A stretch of DNA of 64,000 nt from Candidatus Eisenbacteria bacterium (GCA_020847735.1 JADLBL010000018.1:62001-126000), one strand, 5' to 3'; numbered from the stretch's first letter, positions 34,391 to 42,938 are shown. Translations and numbers: made by a program. The notes: generated from the sequence alone by a model not told the origin.

Positions 34391-35340
34391 GCGCGGCCTC
34401 CTGCCGGCCCGGGCGCTTCCGCACGGGCCGCGCCGCCGGCGACGGCTTCCGCCTCCACCGCCATCCACACGACCAGCGTGATCTCGTCCTCGTCAATCGG
34501 CGGAAGCGGCTCGGGCGGTTTCCAGGGCTGAAGGCCCAGCTCGCGAACCCTCGCGGCGAGCGCCGTTGTCGTCTCCTCTCCGCCGGGATCGTCCGGATAG
34601 ACGCGCAGGACCGGACCGGCCGAGATCACGACGTAGTCGAGGTTCTCCTCGTCGGCACGGGAGAGCGCCCACGAGATCGGCGCGTTGTCGTTGAAGCGCG
34701 CGAGCGGCGGGTCGATCTCGTCCGGACGCTCCAGGAACACGGCCATCGCGATCTTGGTGGACTGCGACACCAGCACGCTGCCCGGGTCGGCCCCGGACAG
34801 GTCGCGCACGGTGAAGCCCAGGGCCTGCACCAGCTCGCGACCGCGCTTGCCGAGCAGCTCGGCGGCGCCGCGACCGGCGCCCGACCAGTCGGCGCGCCGC
34901 GGCACGCCGGCCTCGAGTTCGTGCATCGCGAACAGGCCGTGGTTCGCAAGGCCCGGAATCGCCGAGGTCAGCTGCGGGAAGGCATCGCGCAGCGCACGCG
35001 CCGCCGCGTGACGGTCGGGCGCACCGAGCAGCTTGAGACAGAGGCGCTCGACCTGGCCACGGTCGAGGCTGGCCTCGATCGAAGGATCGTCGCCCTCGAC
35101 GCCGCAGATCGCCGCGCGGTCCGCCCCGTGAAGGACGACGATCAGAACGGGCGTCGCGCGACGGCCCCTGCGAGTGAGAAGCGCGGTCCTGAGCGCTGCC
35201 TGGGAGGGCGCACCCGTGGTCGAGAGGACGGCGACTTCCAGGGCGTTGCCCCCCTGGCCCAGATGAAGCGCGGCCGGGGTCAGTCCATTCGGGTACTCGC
35301 CGGCCAGCGGCCGGGGTTCGAGGGCGGCCAGGAAGGACAT
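34387..35340 (-). CDS. Stand-alone domain resembling the N-terminus of Eco57I-type restriction-methylases
   Basis: 317 residues, the first gene of the operon. From memory, segments such as DRGQVERLCLKLLGAPDRHA, GLANHGLFAMHELEAGVPRR, GRELVQALGFTVRDLSG and ADEENLDYVVISAGPVLRVYP look like the N-terminal region of large Eco57I-type restriction-modification proteins. The methyltransferase part expected to follow (GxG, NPPY) is absent; the protein ends in an acidic, then Ala/Pro/Gly-rich tail. It is therefore either a remnant or a dedicated recognition module. It is read divergently from the Panacea antitoxin gene across a 252-bp gap. Confidence 0.65.
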   Translation of the reverse strand: MSFLAALEPRPLAGEYPNGLTPAALHLGQGGNALEVAVLSTTGAPSQAALRTALLTRRGRRATPVLIVVLHGADRAAICGVEGDDPSIEASLDRGQVERLCLKLLGAPDRHAAARALRDAFPQLTSAIPGLANHGLFAMHELEAGVPRRADWSGAGRGAAELLGKRGRELVQALGFTVRDLSGADPGSVLVSQSTKIAMAVFLERPDEIDPPLARFNDNAPISWALSRADEENLDYVVISAGPVLRVYPDDPGGEETTTALAARVRELGLQPWKPPEPLPPIDEDEITLVVWMAVEAEAVAGGAARAEAPGPAGGRA

Positions 35341-35500
35341 GGAGTCTGCAAGTTACTGCGCGAGGCCGGAGATTGCACGAGGCGGCAACGTCCGGCCGGG
35401 TACGACGTGACCGGGGACGGCACCGGCGTAGCCGACAGCCTCTGGCCGCAGGCACCGACCCCTCGCGCCGGCCGGGCACTCACCGCGTGGGCCCGGGGCA

Positions 35501-35531
35501 TGACACTTGCGGGCGACTCGCGTGCTAGCGT
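35501..35531 (+). promoter_or_regulatory. Candidate promoter of the toxin-antitoxin pair
   Basis: An extended -10 element TGCTAGCGT (35523-35531) lies 61 bp before the antitoxin ATG; a -35-like ATGACA starts at 35500 with an overlong spacer. It is the best candidate in the 252-bp divergent gap, but weak. Confidence 0.28.
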
Positions 35532-35592
35532 CGCGACTCGTCCCGCCGGAGTCGGTGCGGACGTGGTCGCGGAATGAGGACTGGAGAAGGGA

Positions 35593-36171
35593 ATGCAGCG
35601 GCTCAGCCGAAACGCGCAGGTGCTGCGCTACCTGCTCGACGCCGATCCCGGCGTCGGCCGGACCAAGCTCGCGAAGTACGCCTACCTCGCGGACCTGGTC
35701 GCGCGGCAGCTTCTCGGCCGGCCGATCTCGGGGTTCCGGTACGTCTTCGACCGCCACGGCCCGTTCGACGCGGCGGCGTTCTTCACCGCGAAAGAGGAAC
35801 TGGTGGGGCACGACCTGGCCGTCGAAAGCGAGATCGCCATCGGGCCCTATGTCGAACACCAGCTCTCGCCGACGCCGCGGGCCGTCGAGTACGATTTCAC
35901 GCTCGCGGAAACGAAGGTGCTCGAGTACGTCGCGCAGACGTACCTGTCCATGGGTGCCCGGCAGCTGTGCGAGGAGGTCGTGTACCGGACGGAACCGATG
36001 CTGAAGGCGAAGCCCGGCAGGCTCATTCCGATGAGCGAGTCAACCCGCCCCGAGAGCGTGCGGTTGGGGTTCGATCTCGAGCGGATGCTGGCTGGCGAGG
36101 CGTCGGCCGGGGCCGGAAGGACCCGCCCCCTGCGTGAAGCTGCGAATGAGCTACGAGGTCGAGCTCACTGA
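35593..36171 (+). CDS. panA: Panacea-domain (DUF4065/SocA-like) antitoxin
   Basis: 192 residues. The segment TKLAKYAYLADLVARQLLGR, then SGFRYVFDRHGPFDAAAFF, is the core of the Panacea (DUF4065) domain, here at about 20-150. Panacea proteins neutralise many unrelated toxins encoded next to them. The gene overlaps the downstream toxin gene by 26 bp, the usual antitoxin-first layout. The protein has no obvious helix-turn-helix of its own, so autoregulation may need the toxin complex. It shares its upstream gap with the NERD-helicase operon. Confidence 0.85.
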   Translation: MQRLSRNAQVLRYLLDADPGVGRTKLAKYAYLADLVARQLLGRPISGFRYVFDRHGPFDAAAFFTAKEELVGHDLAVESEIAIGPYVEHQLSPTPRAVEYDFTLAETKVLEYVAQTYLSMGARQLCEEVVYRTEPMLKAKPGRLIPMSESTRPESVRLGFDLERMLAGEASAGAGRTRPLREAANELRGRAH

Positions 36172-36430
36172 CGTCGCGCTCGAGGACTTCCAACGGCTGG
36201 TTGATTCGCTTCCGACGGCGCGCCGCCGGGACGCCACTGACGCCGTCGAGGCTGCGCTCGAGCGTCTCGCCGCCAGTCCCCGGCTCGCGCAACGCGAGTA
36301 CCTCGGCCGCCCCTCGTACCACTTCAGCTTCGTGGCCGGTGGTGTCCACTACCACTGGGGATGCACCTTCGTCATGGCCGAGAACGAGGCGCTGATCCGG
36401 GTGACACACCTCTTTCGAACGTCGCTCTGA
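36146..36430 (+). CDS. RelE/ParE-like toxin partner of the Panacea antitoxin
   Basis: 94 residues from the ATG at 36146, which gives MSYEVELTDVALEDFQRLVD. A GTG in the same frame at 36134 would add four residues. The pattern of beta-strand, two helices (RRRDATDAVEAALERLAASP) and strands (YHFSFVAGGVHYHWGCTFVM ... LIRVTHLFR) is that of RelE/ParE superfamily toxins, which cleave ribosome-bound mRNA or inhibit gyrase. The usual C-terminal Arg/Tyr catalytic residues of RelE cannot be assigned. Pairing with PanA rests on the 26-bp overlap. Confidence 0.75.
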   Translation: MSYEVELTDVALEDFQRLVDSLPTARRRDATDAVEAALERLAASPRLAQREYLGRPSYHFSFVAGGVHYHWGCTFVMAENEALIRVTHLFRTSL

Positions 36431-36493
36431 CCGCCTCGACCGGCGCCGCGCCGAAAGCGCGACGCCAGGCGCCCCCCGCGAGCGGCTCGGCCC

Positions 36494-38341
36494 TCAGTGC
36501 CCGAGCACGCCGCGGATCAGCAGCATCGCGATCACCACGCCCATCAGGCTCTCGCCGGCGATGAGCCCCGAGCTGACCGGGACCACGTACTTGCGCGCGA
36601 GCCCCGGATTGAATCGGCCGATCAGCCGCGCGCCCAGCGCGCCGAGGAACATCGCGACCGCGTTGCTGCCCGGGATGACCATCGCGATGCCGAGGCCGCT
36701 CGGCGAGGGCACCCAGCCGCGCACGGCCTTCGGCGCCATGCGCTCGAGCAGCGCCAGCGCCACGCCGAGCGCCAGGCCGGCGACGATGCCGGCGCGCGCG
36801 AGCGCGTCGAGCCCGCCGATGCCGCCGGCGAACGCCTTCGAGACGCCCGCCCATACGAGGCACGAGGGCGCGGGCCAGGCGTCGCTGCCGAGCACGCCGG
36901 GGTCGGGGATCAGGATGTTGAACGCGGGCACGACCACCGCGGCGCCGGCCAGCACGCCGAAGAGCTGCGCGTGGAACTGCACCCGCGGGCTGGCGCCGAG
37001 CAGCCAGCCGGTCTTGAGCGTGGTGAGCAGGTCGGCCGCGTGCAGGCCGATGCCGCCGGTCACGTTCGCGCTCATGATGTTGCCCGACAGGTTGCCGGGC
37101 GTGATCACGCCGTAGAGGAGCTGCGTGACGGGTCCGAGCGCCTTGGTGGGCGTCACGTCGGTTTCGCCGGTCACGCGCGAGGCGACGAAGCCCATCACGA
37201 CCGCGAGCGGCACGGCGATCAGGCCCGCCCACCAGGGAATCTGGAAGAGCACCGTCATCAGCACGATCACGACCGGCCCGAGCACGACGAACCCGGCGGG
37301 GAACCACCAGCCCGGGCACTCGATCTCGTCCATCGGATCGGCGACGTGACCGTCGCGCTTCTTCGAGAAGATGGCGGCGATGCCGGTGAACGAGCGCGCG
37401 ACGCTCCTCCAGTCGAGCGCGAACGACGTGAGCCCGGAGGCGACGAGGATCGCGGCGCCCGGCCACACGGTCCAGCCGACGATGGCCTTGTAGCTGACGG
37501 CCGTGATGGCGCCTTTGGCGAACAGCGCGGGCGCGAGGAAGCCGTAGGTCAGCACGCCGCCGAGCAGAAGCGACCAGCCGGTGCGGAAGCTCATGAGCGC
37601 CCCGGCGCCGAGAAGCACGAGTTCGCTCTTGAGCGCCAGCGTCCAGTCGGCCGCAGGCCGTCCGCCGATCGAGAATCCGAGCGGCAGCACCCCCGGGACG
37701 TTGAACGGCATCCACGCCGCCTTCGCGTCGCGGAACCAGGCGAGCGCGGCCGCGACGAGCGCGCCGATGCCGAGCGCGCGCGCCTGCCGCACGCCCTCGC
37801 CCCCGCCGCTGCCGTCGGCGGCGCCGTGGATCGCGTGCAGCGTCTCGGCGGTGGCCTTGCCGGTCGGGAACGCCAGGCCTTCCTGGTTCACGAGCTGGCG
37901 CTTGATCGGGATGGCGGTGAACACGCCGAGCGCGGCGATGGCGCCGAACCAGAACAGCATCGCCGTCGGGTCGGGGCGCAGCGTCGTGACCATGAGCAGC
38001 GCCCCGAACGCCGCCATGTTGCCGCCGCCGGTCATGTAGCCGGCGCCCGAGGAGACGGTGATCAGCGCGTTGTTCTCGAGCGTCCCGAGCGGCCGGCCGC
38101 CGAGGCGCGCGACGCGCAGCAGCTGGAACAGGGCGAACGACAGGATCGCCGCCGTGATGGTCACGCCCATGGACCAGCCGGTCTTGAAGAAGACGTAAAG
38201 ATTCGACAGGCACATCACGGCGCCGATGACCATGCCGACGAGGACGGCGCGCACCGTCAGCTGCGGCACTCCGGTGCGCCGCACGTGCTCACGCCAGTAG
38301 CGTTCGGGAGCCTCGGGAGCGGCTTCTCGAGGGTCAATCAT
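36494..38341 (-). CDS. OPT family oligopeptide transporter
   Basis: 615 residues with about fourteen hydrophobic helices. Typical OPT segments are LYVFFKTGWSMGVTITAAILSF, NMAAFGALLMVTT, KRQLVNQEGLAFPTGKATAETL and GVITPGNLSGNIMSANVTGGIG. The family imports oligopeptides or metal-chelates by proton symport. The start ATG at 38341 follows GAGGA; the alternative further upstream lacks a ribosome site. A second OPT gene at 52166 is a distant paralog. It is divergent from the STAS gene. Confidence 0.92.
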   Translation of the reverse strand: MIDPREAAPEAPERYWREHVRRTGVPQLTVRAVLVGMVIGAVMCLSNLYVFFKTGWSMGVTITAAILSFALFQLLRVARLGGRPLGTLENNALITVSSGAGYMTGGGNMAAFGALLMVTTLRPDPTAMLFWFGAIAALGVFTAIPIKRQLVNQEGLAFPTGKATAETLHAIHGAADGSGGGEGVRQARALGIGALVAAALAWFRDAKAAWMPFNVPGVLPLGFSIGGRPAADWTLALKSELVLLGAGALMSFRTGWSLLLGGVLTYGFLAPALFAKGAITAVSYKAIVGWTVWPGAAILVASGLTSFALDWRSVARSFTGIAAIFSKKRDGHVADPMDEIECPGWWFPAGFVVLGPVVIVLMTVLFQIPWWAGLIAVPLAVVMGFVASRVTGETDVTPTKALGPVTQLLYGVITPGNLSGNIMSANVTGGIGLHAADLLTTLKTGWLLGASPRVQFHAQLFGVLAGAAVVVPAFNILIPDPGVLGSDAWPAPSCLVWAGVSKAFAGGIGGLDALARAGIVAGLALGVALALLERMAPKAVRGWVPSPSGLGIAMVIPGSNAVAMFLGALGARLIGRFNPGLARKYVVPVSSGLIAGESLMGVVIAMLLIRGVLGH

Positions 38342-38550
38342 GCGGTCCTCATGGATGGGCCGGACGGCGGAAGTCGGTCGAGCGGGCCGGCAGTCTAGCC
38401 TTTTCCCCCACACCGCGCCCGGGCAACCGGGAGCCGCGCTCGCAGGAAAATGCCTCGGGCCGCCAACTTTTTCGGTGGCCGCGAGTATCTCATCCGGCGG
38501 GTTTCGTTTCGGCGGCGGCGCGGTGACACCGCGCGACAGGAGGTCGGTGC

Positions 38551-38892
38551 GTGACGATTCGGCAGGTGGGCGACATCACCGTGGTCTCACCCACGGGCTG
38601 GCTGGTGGGCGGCGAGGAGACCGACAGGCTCGAGGACCAGGTGCGGGAGCTGCTCGCGAACGGAAACCGCAGGCTGGTGATCGATCTGGGCGGGATCGCG
38701 ATGATGAACTCGCTGGCGGTCGGGGCGCTGATGGGCTGCCGCCAGAGCTACCGGAACCGCGACTGCCACATGGTGCTCTGCGGCCTGAACACCCGCCTCG
38801 CGCGCATGTTCCTGATCACCCAGCTCACGCTGGTCTTCGAGCTGCACGAGACGCTCGAGGCGGCGCTCGCCGCGCTCCAGCAGACGGCCTGA
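38551..38892 (+). CDS. STAS-domain anti-sigma factor antagonist-like protein
   Basis: 113 residues from a GTG with a clear ribosome site (ACAGGAGGT). The STAS fold is visible: ITVVSPTGWLVGGEETDRLEDQV, then LVIDLGGIAMMNSLAVGALMG with the phosphorylatable Ser in MNSLAVG, and LCGLNTRLARMFLITQL. In partner-switching systems this Ser is phosphorylated by an HPK-like kinase and dephosphorylated by SpoIIE phosphatases such as the one at 7439-8632. No kinase gene is adjacent. The cytoplasmic target is unknown. Confidence 0.88.
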   Translation: MTIRQVGDITVVSPTGWLVGGEETDRLEDQVRELLANGNRRLVIDLGGIAMMNSLAVGALMGCRQSYRNRDCHMVLCGLNTRLARMFLITQLTLVFELHETLEAALAALQQTA

Positions 38893-38923
38893 GCGCCCGG
38901 GCCCCGGGTCGGTTCGAACGACT

Positions 38924-39050
38924 CGGCATCCGTGGCTCGACGGCGGCCCGCTTGCTCGGCTTCCTGCCTCGCCGCGCTGCATCCACTCGGGCTCCCGCCA
39001 TCCATGGCTTCGCCCTCGCCGGACGCACCGCCGTCGAGCCACGGATGCCG
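38924..39050. repeat. 127-bp element bounded by a perfect 23-bp inverted repeat
   Basis: Arms 38924-38946 and 39028-39050 are exact reverse complements (CGGCATCCGTGGCTCGACGG... and its complement), with an 81-bp interior that lacks obvious internal symmetry. It sits between convergent genes (STAS end 38892, exported-protein end 39067). It may be a small palindromic insertion, a recombination site or a bidirectional terminator; there is no T tract. Confidence 0.7.
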
Positions 39051-39066
39051 AATCGCCGAGTGTCGT

Positions 39067-39834
39067 CTAGCGATAGAGGCTCTTGACGCGGCCCCAGCTC
39101 GAGGCGGCCGCCGGAGTGGGCAGCAGGTAGGAGACGAGCTGGTAAAGCGTCCCGGCGTCGTACTGCACGAGTCCCACGTCGTCCGCGTACCACTCGAAGG
39201 CGCTCTCGGGGCCCGTGGCCGAGGGCCCGGCCGCCGGCCCCGCGAGCCGGCCGTCGAGCGCGAGCGCCTCTCCGCGCGGCGCGAATGGCAGCGCCGGCCC
39301 CGCCGGCCGCGCCGGAGGCGGAACCTGCGCCACCCCGAAGCAGTCGAACGATCCCGCCGGGTTCACCAGCGTCGCGTGCCCCTGGACCTTCCACCAGCTG
39401 TCGAACTCGCCGAAGGTCACGTTGTCCGGAATGGCGATGGCGCGCGTGTGCTGGTTCCACTCGAGGCCCAGCACGGGCGAGCCGGGAAAGATCCGGACCG
39501 GCGGCTCGTAGACAAGGCCGAAGGGTATGCTCGCCCGGTAGTAGCCACCGAGCAGCACGCTGCCGTCGGTGTCGAGCATCCAGAAGTTGATGAGCCCGTC
39601 GTCGGCGCCGCCCGAGTACGTCTTGATGTACATGCGGCGCCCCCGCACGCGCACCGGCTCGGTGATCTCCTCGAAGTGCGGCTCGTCGGCCTCGTTCATG
39701 TACTGCCAGCGGTTGCCGACGTCGAGCGGCAGCCACTCGGCGCGCGCCGCGCCGCCGGGCATGAGCGCGCCGGCGCAGGCGGCCAGCGCGAGCGCGGGCA
39801 GTAACGCGAGCGGGTGCCGCCTCCCTGGCGCCAT
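39067..39834 (-). CDS. Exported protein ending in the SSWGRVKSLYR tail
   Basis: 255 residues from the ATG at 39834. The signal peptide (MAPGRRHPLALLPALALAACAGALMPGGAARA) contains a Cys (AACAG) that could be a lipobox. The mature part starts EWLPLDVGNRWQYMNEADEP, a pattern common in secreted proteins of unknown function whose first strand resembles lipoprotein-like beta-sheet domains. The last eleven residues are SSWGRVKSLYR, identical to the end of the protein at 55059. No catalytic motif is seen. It is divergent from the 917-residue metalloprotease gene. Confidence 0.8.
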   Translation of the reverse strand: MAPGRRHPLALLPALALAACAGALMPGGAARAEWLPLDVGNRWQYMNEADEPHFEEITEPVRVRGRRMYIKTYSGGADDGLINFWMLDTDGSVLLGGYYRASIPFGLVYEPPVRIFPGSPVLGLEWNQHTRAIAIPDNVTFGEFDSWWKVQGHATLVNPAGSFDCFGVAQVPPPARPAGPALPFAPRGEALALDGRLAGPAAGPSATGPESAFEWYADDVGLVQYDAGTLYQLVSYLLPTPAAASSWGRVKSLYR

Positions 39835-40117
39835 GCGGTTGACACCCTCCAGAACCTGCCCGGAAATGCGGTGAAGGTTCACGACGCGATCCCGGACGAA
39901 AACGCGGGGCCCGGCGCGGCGGCGTGCGTGGAGCGGCCGGCCGCCCCGGGATGCTACGTCCTCGGGCCGCGGACGGGTGGAGGAATCTTCGGCCGTGGCC
40001 GCGAAACCTTCGTCCCGGCTCCGGGGCGGGCCCCTCGCGCCGCGGCCCGGGTCGCGAATAGACTGCGGCGAGTCCGCGCCGCGCGTCGGCGCCCTTCCCA
40101 CCCTTCGCGGAGTGCGC

Positions 40118-42871
40118 ATGTCCCCGATCGTTCGCGGTCTTCGGCCGTCCCTGTTCGCCGCCGTGGTCCTGTCGTTGAGCGCGCCGCTGCCCGCGGCCGG
40201 GGCCGTGGCGCTTCCCGACACCGGTCTCTTCGCGCCGGTCGCGCGGCAGTACCGCGCGCGGCTCGAGGCCATCCGGCGCGCGCCCGAACCGGCGGCGCCA
40301 GGCGTCCTGCGGCTGCTGCTCGCGACCGGTCAGCCGGACGAGGCCGCGCGGCGGCTCGCGAAGCTGACGGGCGAACCGCGCGAGGCGGACGTGATGCGCG
40401 CCCGGGTGGCGCTCGCGCGCCAGGACTTCGCGGCGCTCGAGCCCGTCCGCCTGCGCATCATGGACGGTCCCATGGACCGCGAGGACGAGCGCGGCGCGCT
40501 CTTCTCGTGGCGTTTCGCCACCGATGACGCGGCGGCGATCGACGAGCTGACTCGCGACGCGGTCGCGGGCCGTGACGACGCGCGAGCGGTGCCGGAGCTG
40601 CTGGCCGCGGGCCGGCTCGCCTACGACCGCCTCGCGTACGCGCGCGCCGAATCGTGCTTCACGCGCGTGATCGCGGCGGTGCCCCGCCCGGCGGACGAGC
40701 CGGCCTGGGGCTCGACCGCTTCGGCCCAGCGCGCCGCCGCGCTCGCCGGCCTCGGGCTCGTGCAGCAGAAGCGCCGCGACTGGGACGGCTCGCTCGTCAC
40801 GTTGCGCGAGGCGCTCGAGGCCTTCGGCGGCCCCGACGTGCTCATGCCGCTGACCGAGACGCTCATCCGCCTCGGCCGCACCGACGAGGCGATCTCGGCC
40901 GCCGAGTGGGCGGTGGCGCTCGCGCCCTACAACGACGCCGCGCACTACCTGCTCGGCAACGGCTACGCGCGCAAGAACTACACGCAGCTCGCGGCCGCCT
41001 ACCCGCGGGTGTTCGCCGGCGCCGCCGGTCGCGCCGCGCTCGCGCGGGCCGACGCGCTGCTCGCCGGCGGCCGGAGGGACGCGGCGCGCGGGGCGTACGC
41101 CGCGATCGTCCGCGCGCACGCGGATTGGGCGGACGCCCGCGTGCGGCTCGCTTCGCTCGACTTCGAGGACGGACGGTTCGCCGAATCGCGCGACGGCTGC
41201 TTCGCCGCGCTGCGCTCCTGCCCCGAGTACGGCCGGGCGCACGCCGTGCTCGCCAAGTCGCTCGAGGGGCAGCGCTTCGTGGTGGACGTGCACCGCGCCG
41301 GCTACGAGGCGCGCTTCGCCGCCGCGCCGACGCCGGAGGTGCCGGGCATCGAGAAGTTCGTGGTCAACTGGCGCTCCCTTTCGCCCCGCCACCAGAAGCG
41401 CGTCGCGCTCTCGGTGGCGCCGTGGAAGGCGTTCCTGCCGGTGCTCATCGCCGGCGGCTCGACCTACTACATCAAGCCCGTCTACCTGCTGCTCTCGGAG
41501 TGCCCGAACCTCGGGACGCTGCGTGACCAGCGCATCAACTACGACTCGCGGCTGTGGGACGACGTGCGCGGCTGCGGCGGCTACCACACGGTGACCGGCA
41601 TCGAGGACGTCGAGCGCACGATCTTCGACCGCTACAACACGGTGCTCCACGAGCTGACGCACCAGGTGCACGCCATGCTGCCGGCCGACGACGCGCGCGA
41701 GATCCAGGAGCTCTACCGGCGCGCCAAGCTGCGCGACGACGCCACGAAGGACGGCTACCTGTCGCGCTACGCGGGCGGCAGCGTCTTCGAGTATTTCGCC
41801 GAGGGCGCCAACGCCCTCTACTCGCCGATGCGCGACGAGTACGACCCGCGCGAGGTGGTGCGCGAGCGGCTCGAACGCCTGGATCCCAACCTGCGGAAAC
41901 TGGTGGAACGTTTCCTGGCGCGCACCGACGTGAGCGCCTCCTACCCGATCGCCTACACCGCGGGCGGCGACGACCGCGTCGAGCGCGGCAAGGTCGCCGA
42001 GGCGGCGCCCTTCTACCGCAAGGCCCTGGCGATCGAGCCGGCGAACGAGACCGCGCTGCTGTCGCTCTCGCGCGCGCTGTCGCTGGGCAACCGCGCGGCG
42101 GCGGCGGAGTCGGCGGCGACCCGCGCGGTGGCGGCGCATCCGGCCAGCGGCCCGGCGCGCACGACGCTGGCGTTCGCGCACTGGCAGGCGGGCCGCGGGC
42201 TGGCCGCCGCGCGGGCCGGGCTCGCCGCCGCCCGGCCGCTGGTGCGCGCCGAGGACCGCTACCTGGTGGACGCGTCGCTGGGCGCTCTGGCGTGGACGGC
42301 GGGTGACGCGCCGGCGGCGCTCGCCGCCTACGACTCGGTTCTCGCCTACCAGTCCGACAACCCGGAGGGCCAGCAGGGCCGCGCCGAGGCGCTGGCGCTG
42401 GCCGGTCGCACGGACGAGGCGGTCGCCCAGTACGAGCGGGCCGTGCGGATGCGCACCGGGGTCGTGGAGCTGCGCTGCGACTACGCGCGCGACCTGCTGC
42501 GCGCCGGGCGCGTCGAGCCGGCGCGCGCCCAGCTCGCGGAGGCCGCGCTCCTCGACGCGGAAAACCCGACGGCCGAGGCGCTGCGCGCCTGGTGCGACCT
42601 GGCCACCGGCGACCTCGCGAAGGCCGGCGCGCGCGCGCATCAGGCGCTCGCCTGGGGACCGTGGTGCGACCTCGCCGCCATCGTGAACGGCGCGGTGGAA
42701 CGCCGGCTGGGTCGCGCGGGTGCGGCGCGCGAGGCGTGGGCGCCGGTGGAAAGCCGCATCGCTTCGGCCGCAGGCCCCGAGTACGTCTACCGCCCGAAGC
42801 TCGCGACCTGGGAGCAGGTGCACGCGCTGCCCGCGGCGGAGCGGGCGATTCTCGAGGACTTCCGCCGCTGA
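40118..42871 (+). CDS. Exported TPR protein with lethal-factor-like zinc metalloprotease core
   Basis: 917 residues from the ATG at 40118, with a signal peptide (SLFAAVVLSLSAPLPAAGAVA). TPR-like helical repeats fill about 50-400 and 620-900. Between them a protease core holds HELTH (His511, Glu512, His515) and VFEYFAEG (Glu558/Glu562), which resembles the HExxH ... E layout of ATLF (anthrax lethal factor-like, M34) peptidases. RLWDDVRGCGGYHTVTG just before the motif supports this. Placing a protease inside a TPR scaffold is odd. It is probably extracytoplasmic, possibly acting on peptides or partner proteins. It ends at a strong hairpin. Confidence 0.8.
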   Translation: MSPIVRGLRPSLFAAVVLSLSAPLPAAGAVALPDTGLFAPVARQYRARLEAIRRAPEPAAPGVLRLLLATGQPDEAARRLAKLTGEPREADVMRARVALARQDFAALEPVRLRIMDGPMDREDERGALFSWRFATDDAAAIDELTRDAVAGRDDARAVPELLAAGRLAYDRLAYARAESCFTRVIAAVPRPADEPAWGSTASAQRAAALAGLGLVQQKRRDWDGSLVTLREALEAFGGPDVLMPLTETLIRLGRTDEAISAAEWAVALAPYNDAAHYLLGNGYARKNYTQLAAAYPRVFAGAAGRAALARADALLAGGRRDAARGAYAAIVRAHADWADARVRLASLDFEDGRFAESRDGCFAALRSCPEYGRAHAVLAKSLEGQRFVVDVHRAGYEARFAAAPTPEVPGIEKFVVNWRSLSPRHQKRVALSVAPWKAFLPVLIAGGSTYYIKPVYLLLSECPNLGTLRDQRINYDSRLWDDVRGCGGYHTVTGIEDVERTIFDRYNTVLHELTHQVHAMLPADDAREIQELYRRAKLRDDATKDGYLSRYAGGSVFEYFAEGANALYSPMRDEYDPREVVRERLERLDPNLRKLVERFLARTDVSASYPIAYTAGGDDRVERGKVAEAAPFYRKALAIEPANETALLSLSRALSLGNRAAAAESAATRAVAAHPASGPARTTLAFAHWQAGRGLAAARAGLAAARPLVRAEDRYLVDASLGALAWTAGDAPAALAAYDSVLAYQSDNPEGQQGRAEALALAGRTDEAVAQYERAVRMRTGVVELRCDYARDLLRAGRVEPARAQLAEAALLDAENPTAEALRAWCDLATGDLAKAGARAHQALAWGPWCDLAAIVNGAVERRLGRAGAAREAWAPVESRIASAAGPEYVYRPKLATWEQVHALPAAERAILEDFRR

Positions 42872-42893
42872 GCGGCGCCGCCGGGCCCCTCGC

Positions 42894-42925
42894 GGGATCC
42901 GGCCGCGCCCTCGCGGCCGGATCCC
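42894..42925. terminator. 13-bp perfect hairpin between convergent genes
   Basis: GGGATCCGGCCGC (42894-42906) pairs exactly with GCGGCCGGATCCC (42913-42925), loop GCCCTC. It lies between the TPR metalloprotease gene (+) and the RND pump gene (-). There is no T tract on either strand, but the position suits a bidirectional stop. Confidence 0.55.
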
Positions 42926-42938
42926 GGGGAGCGGACCG

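Noticed and set aside
36134-36145. GTG start for the toxin gene
   Set aside because: It adds only MKLR and has no better ribosome site than the ATG at 36146; left as an alternative.
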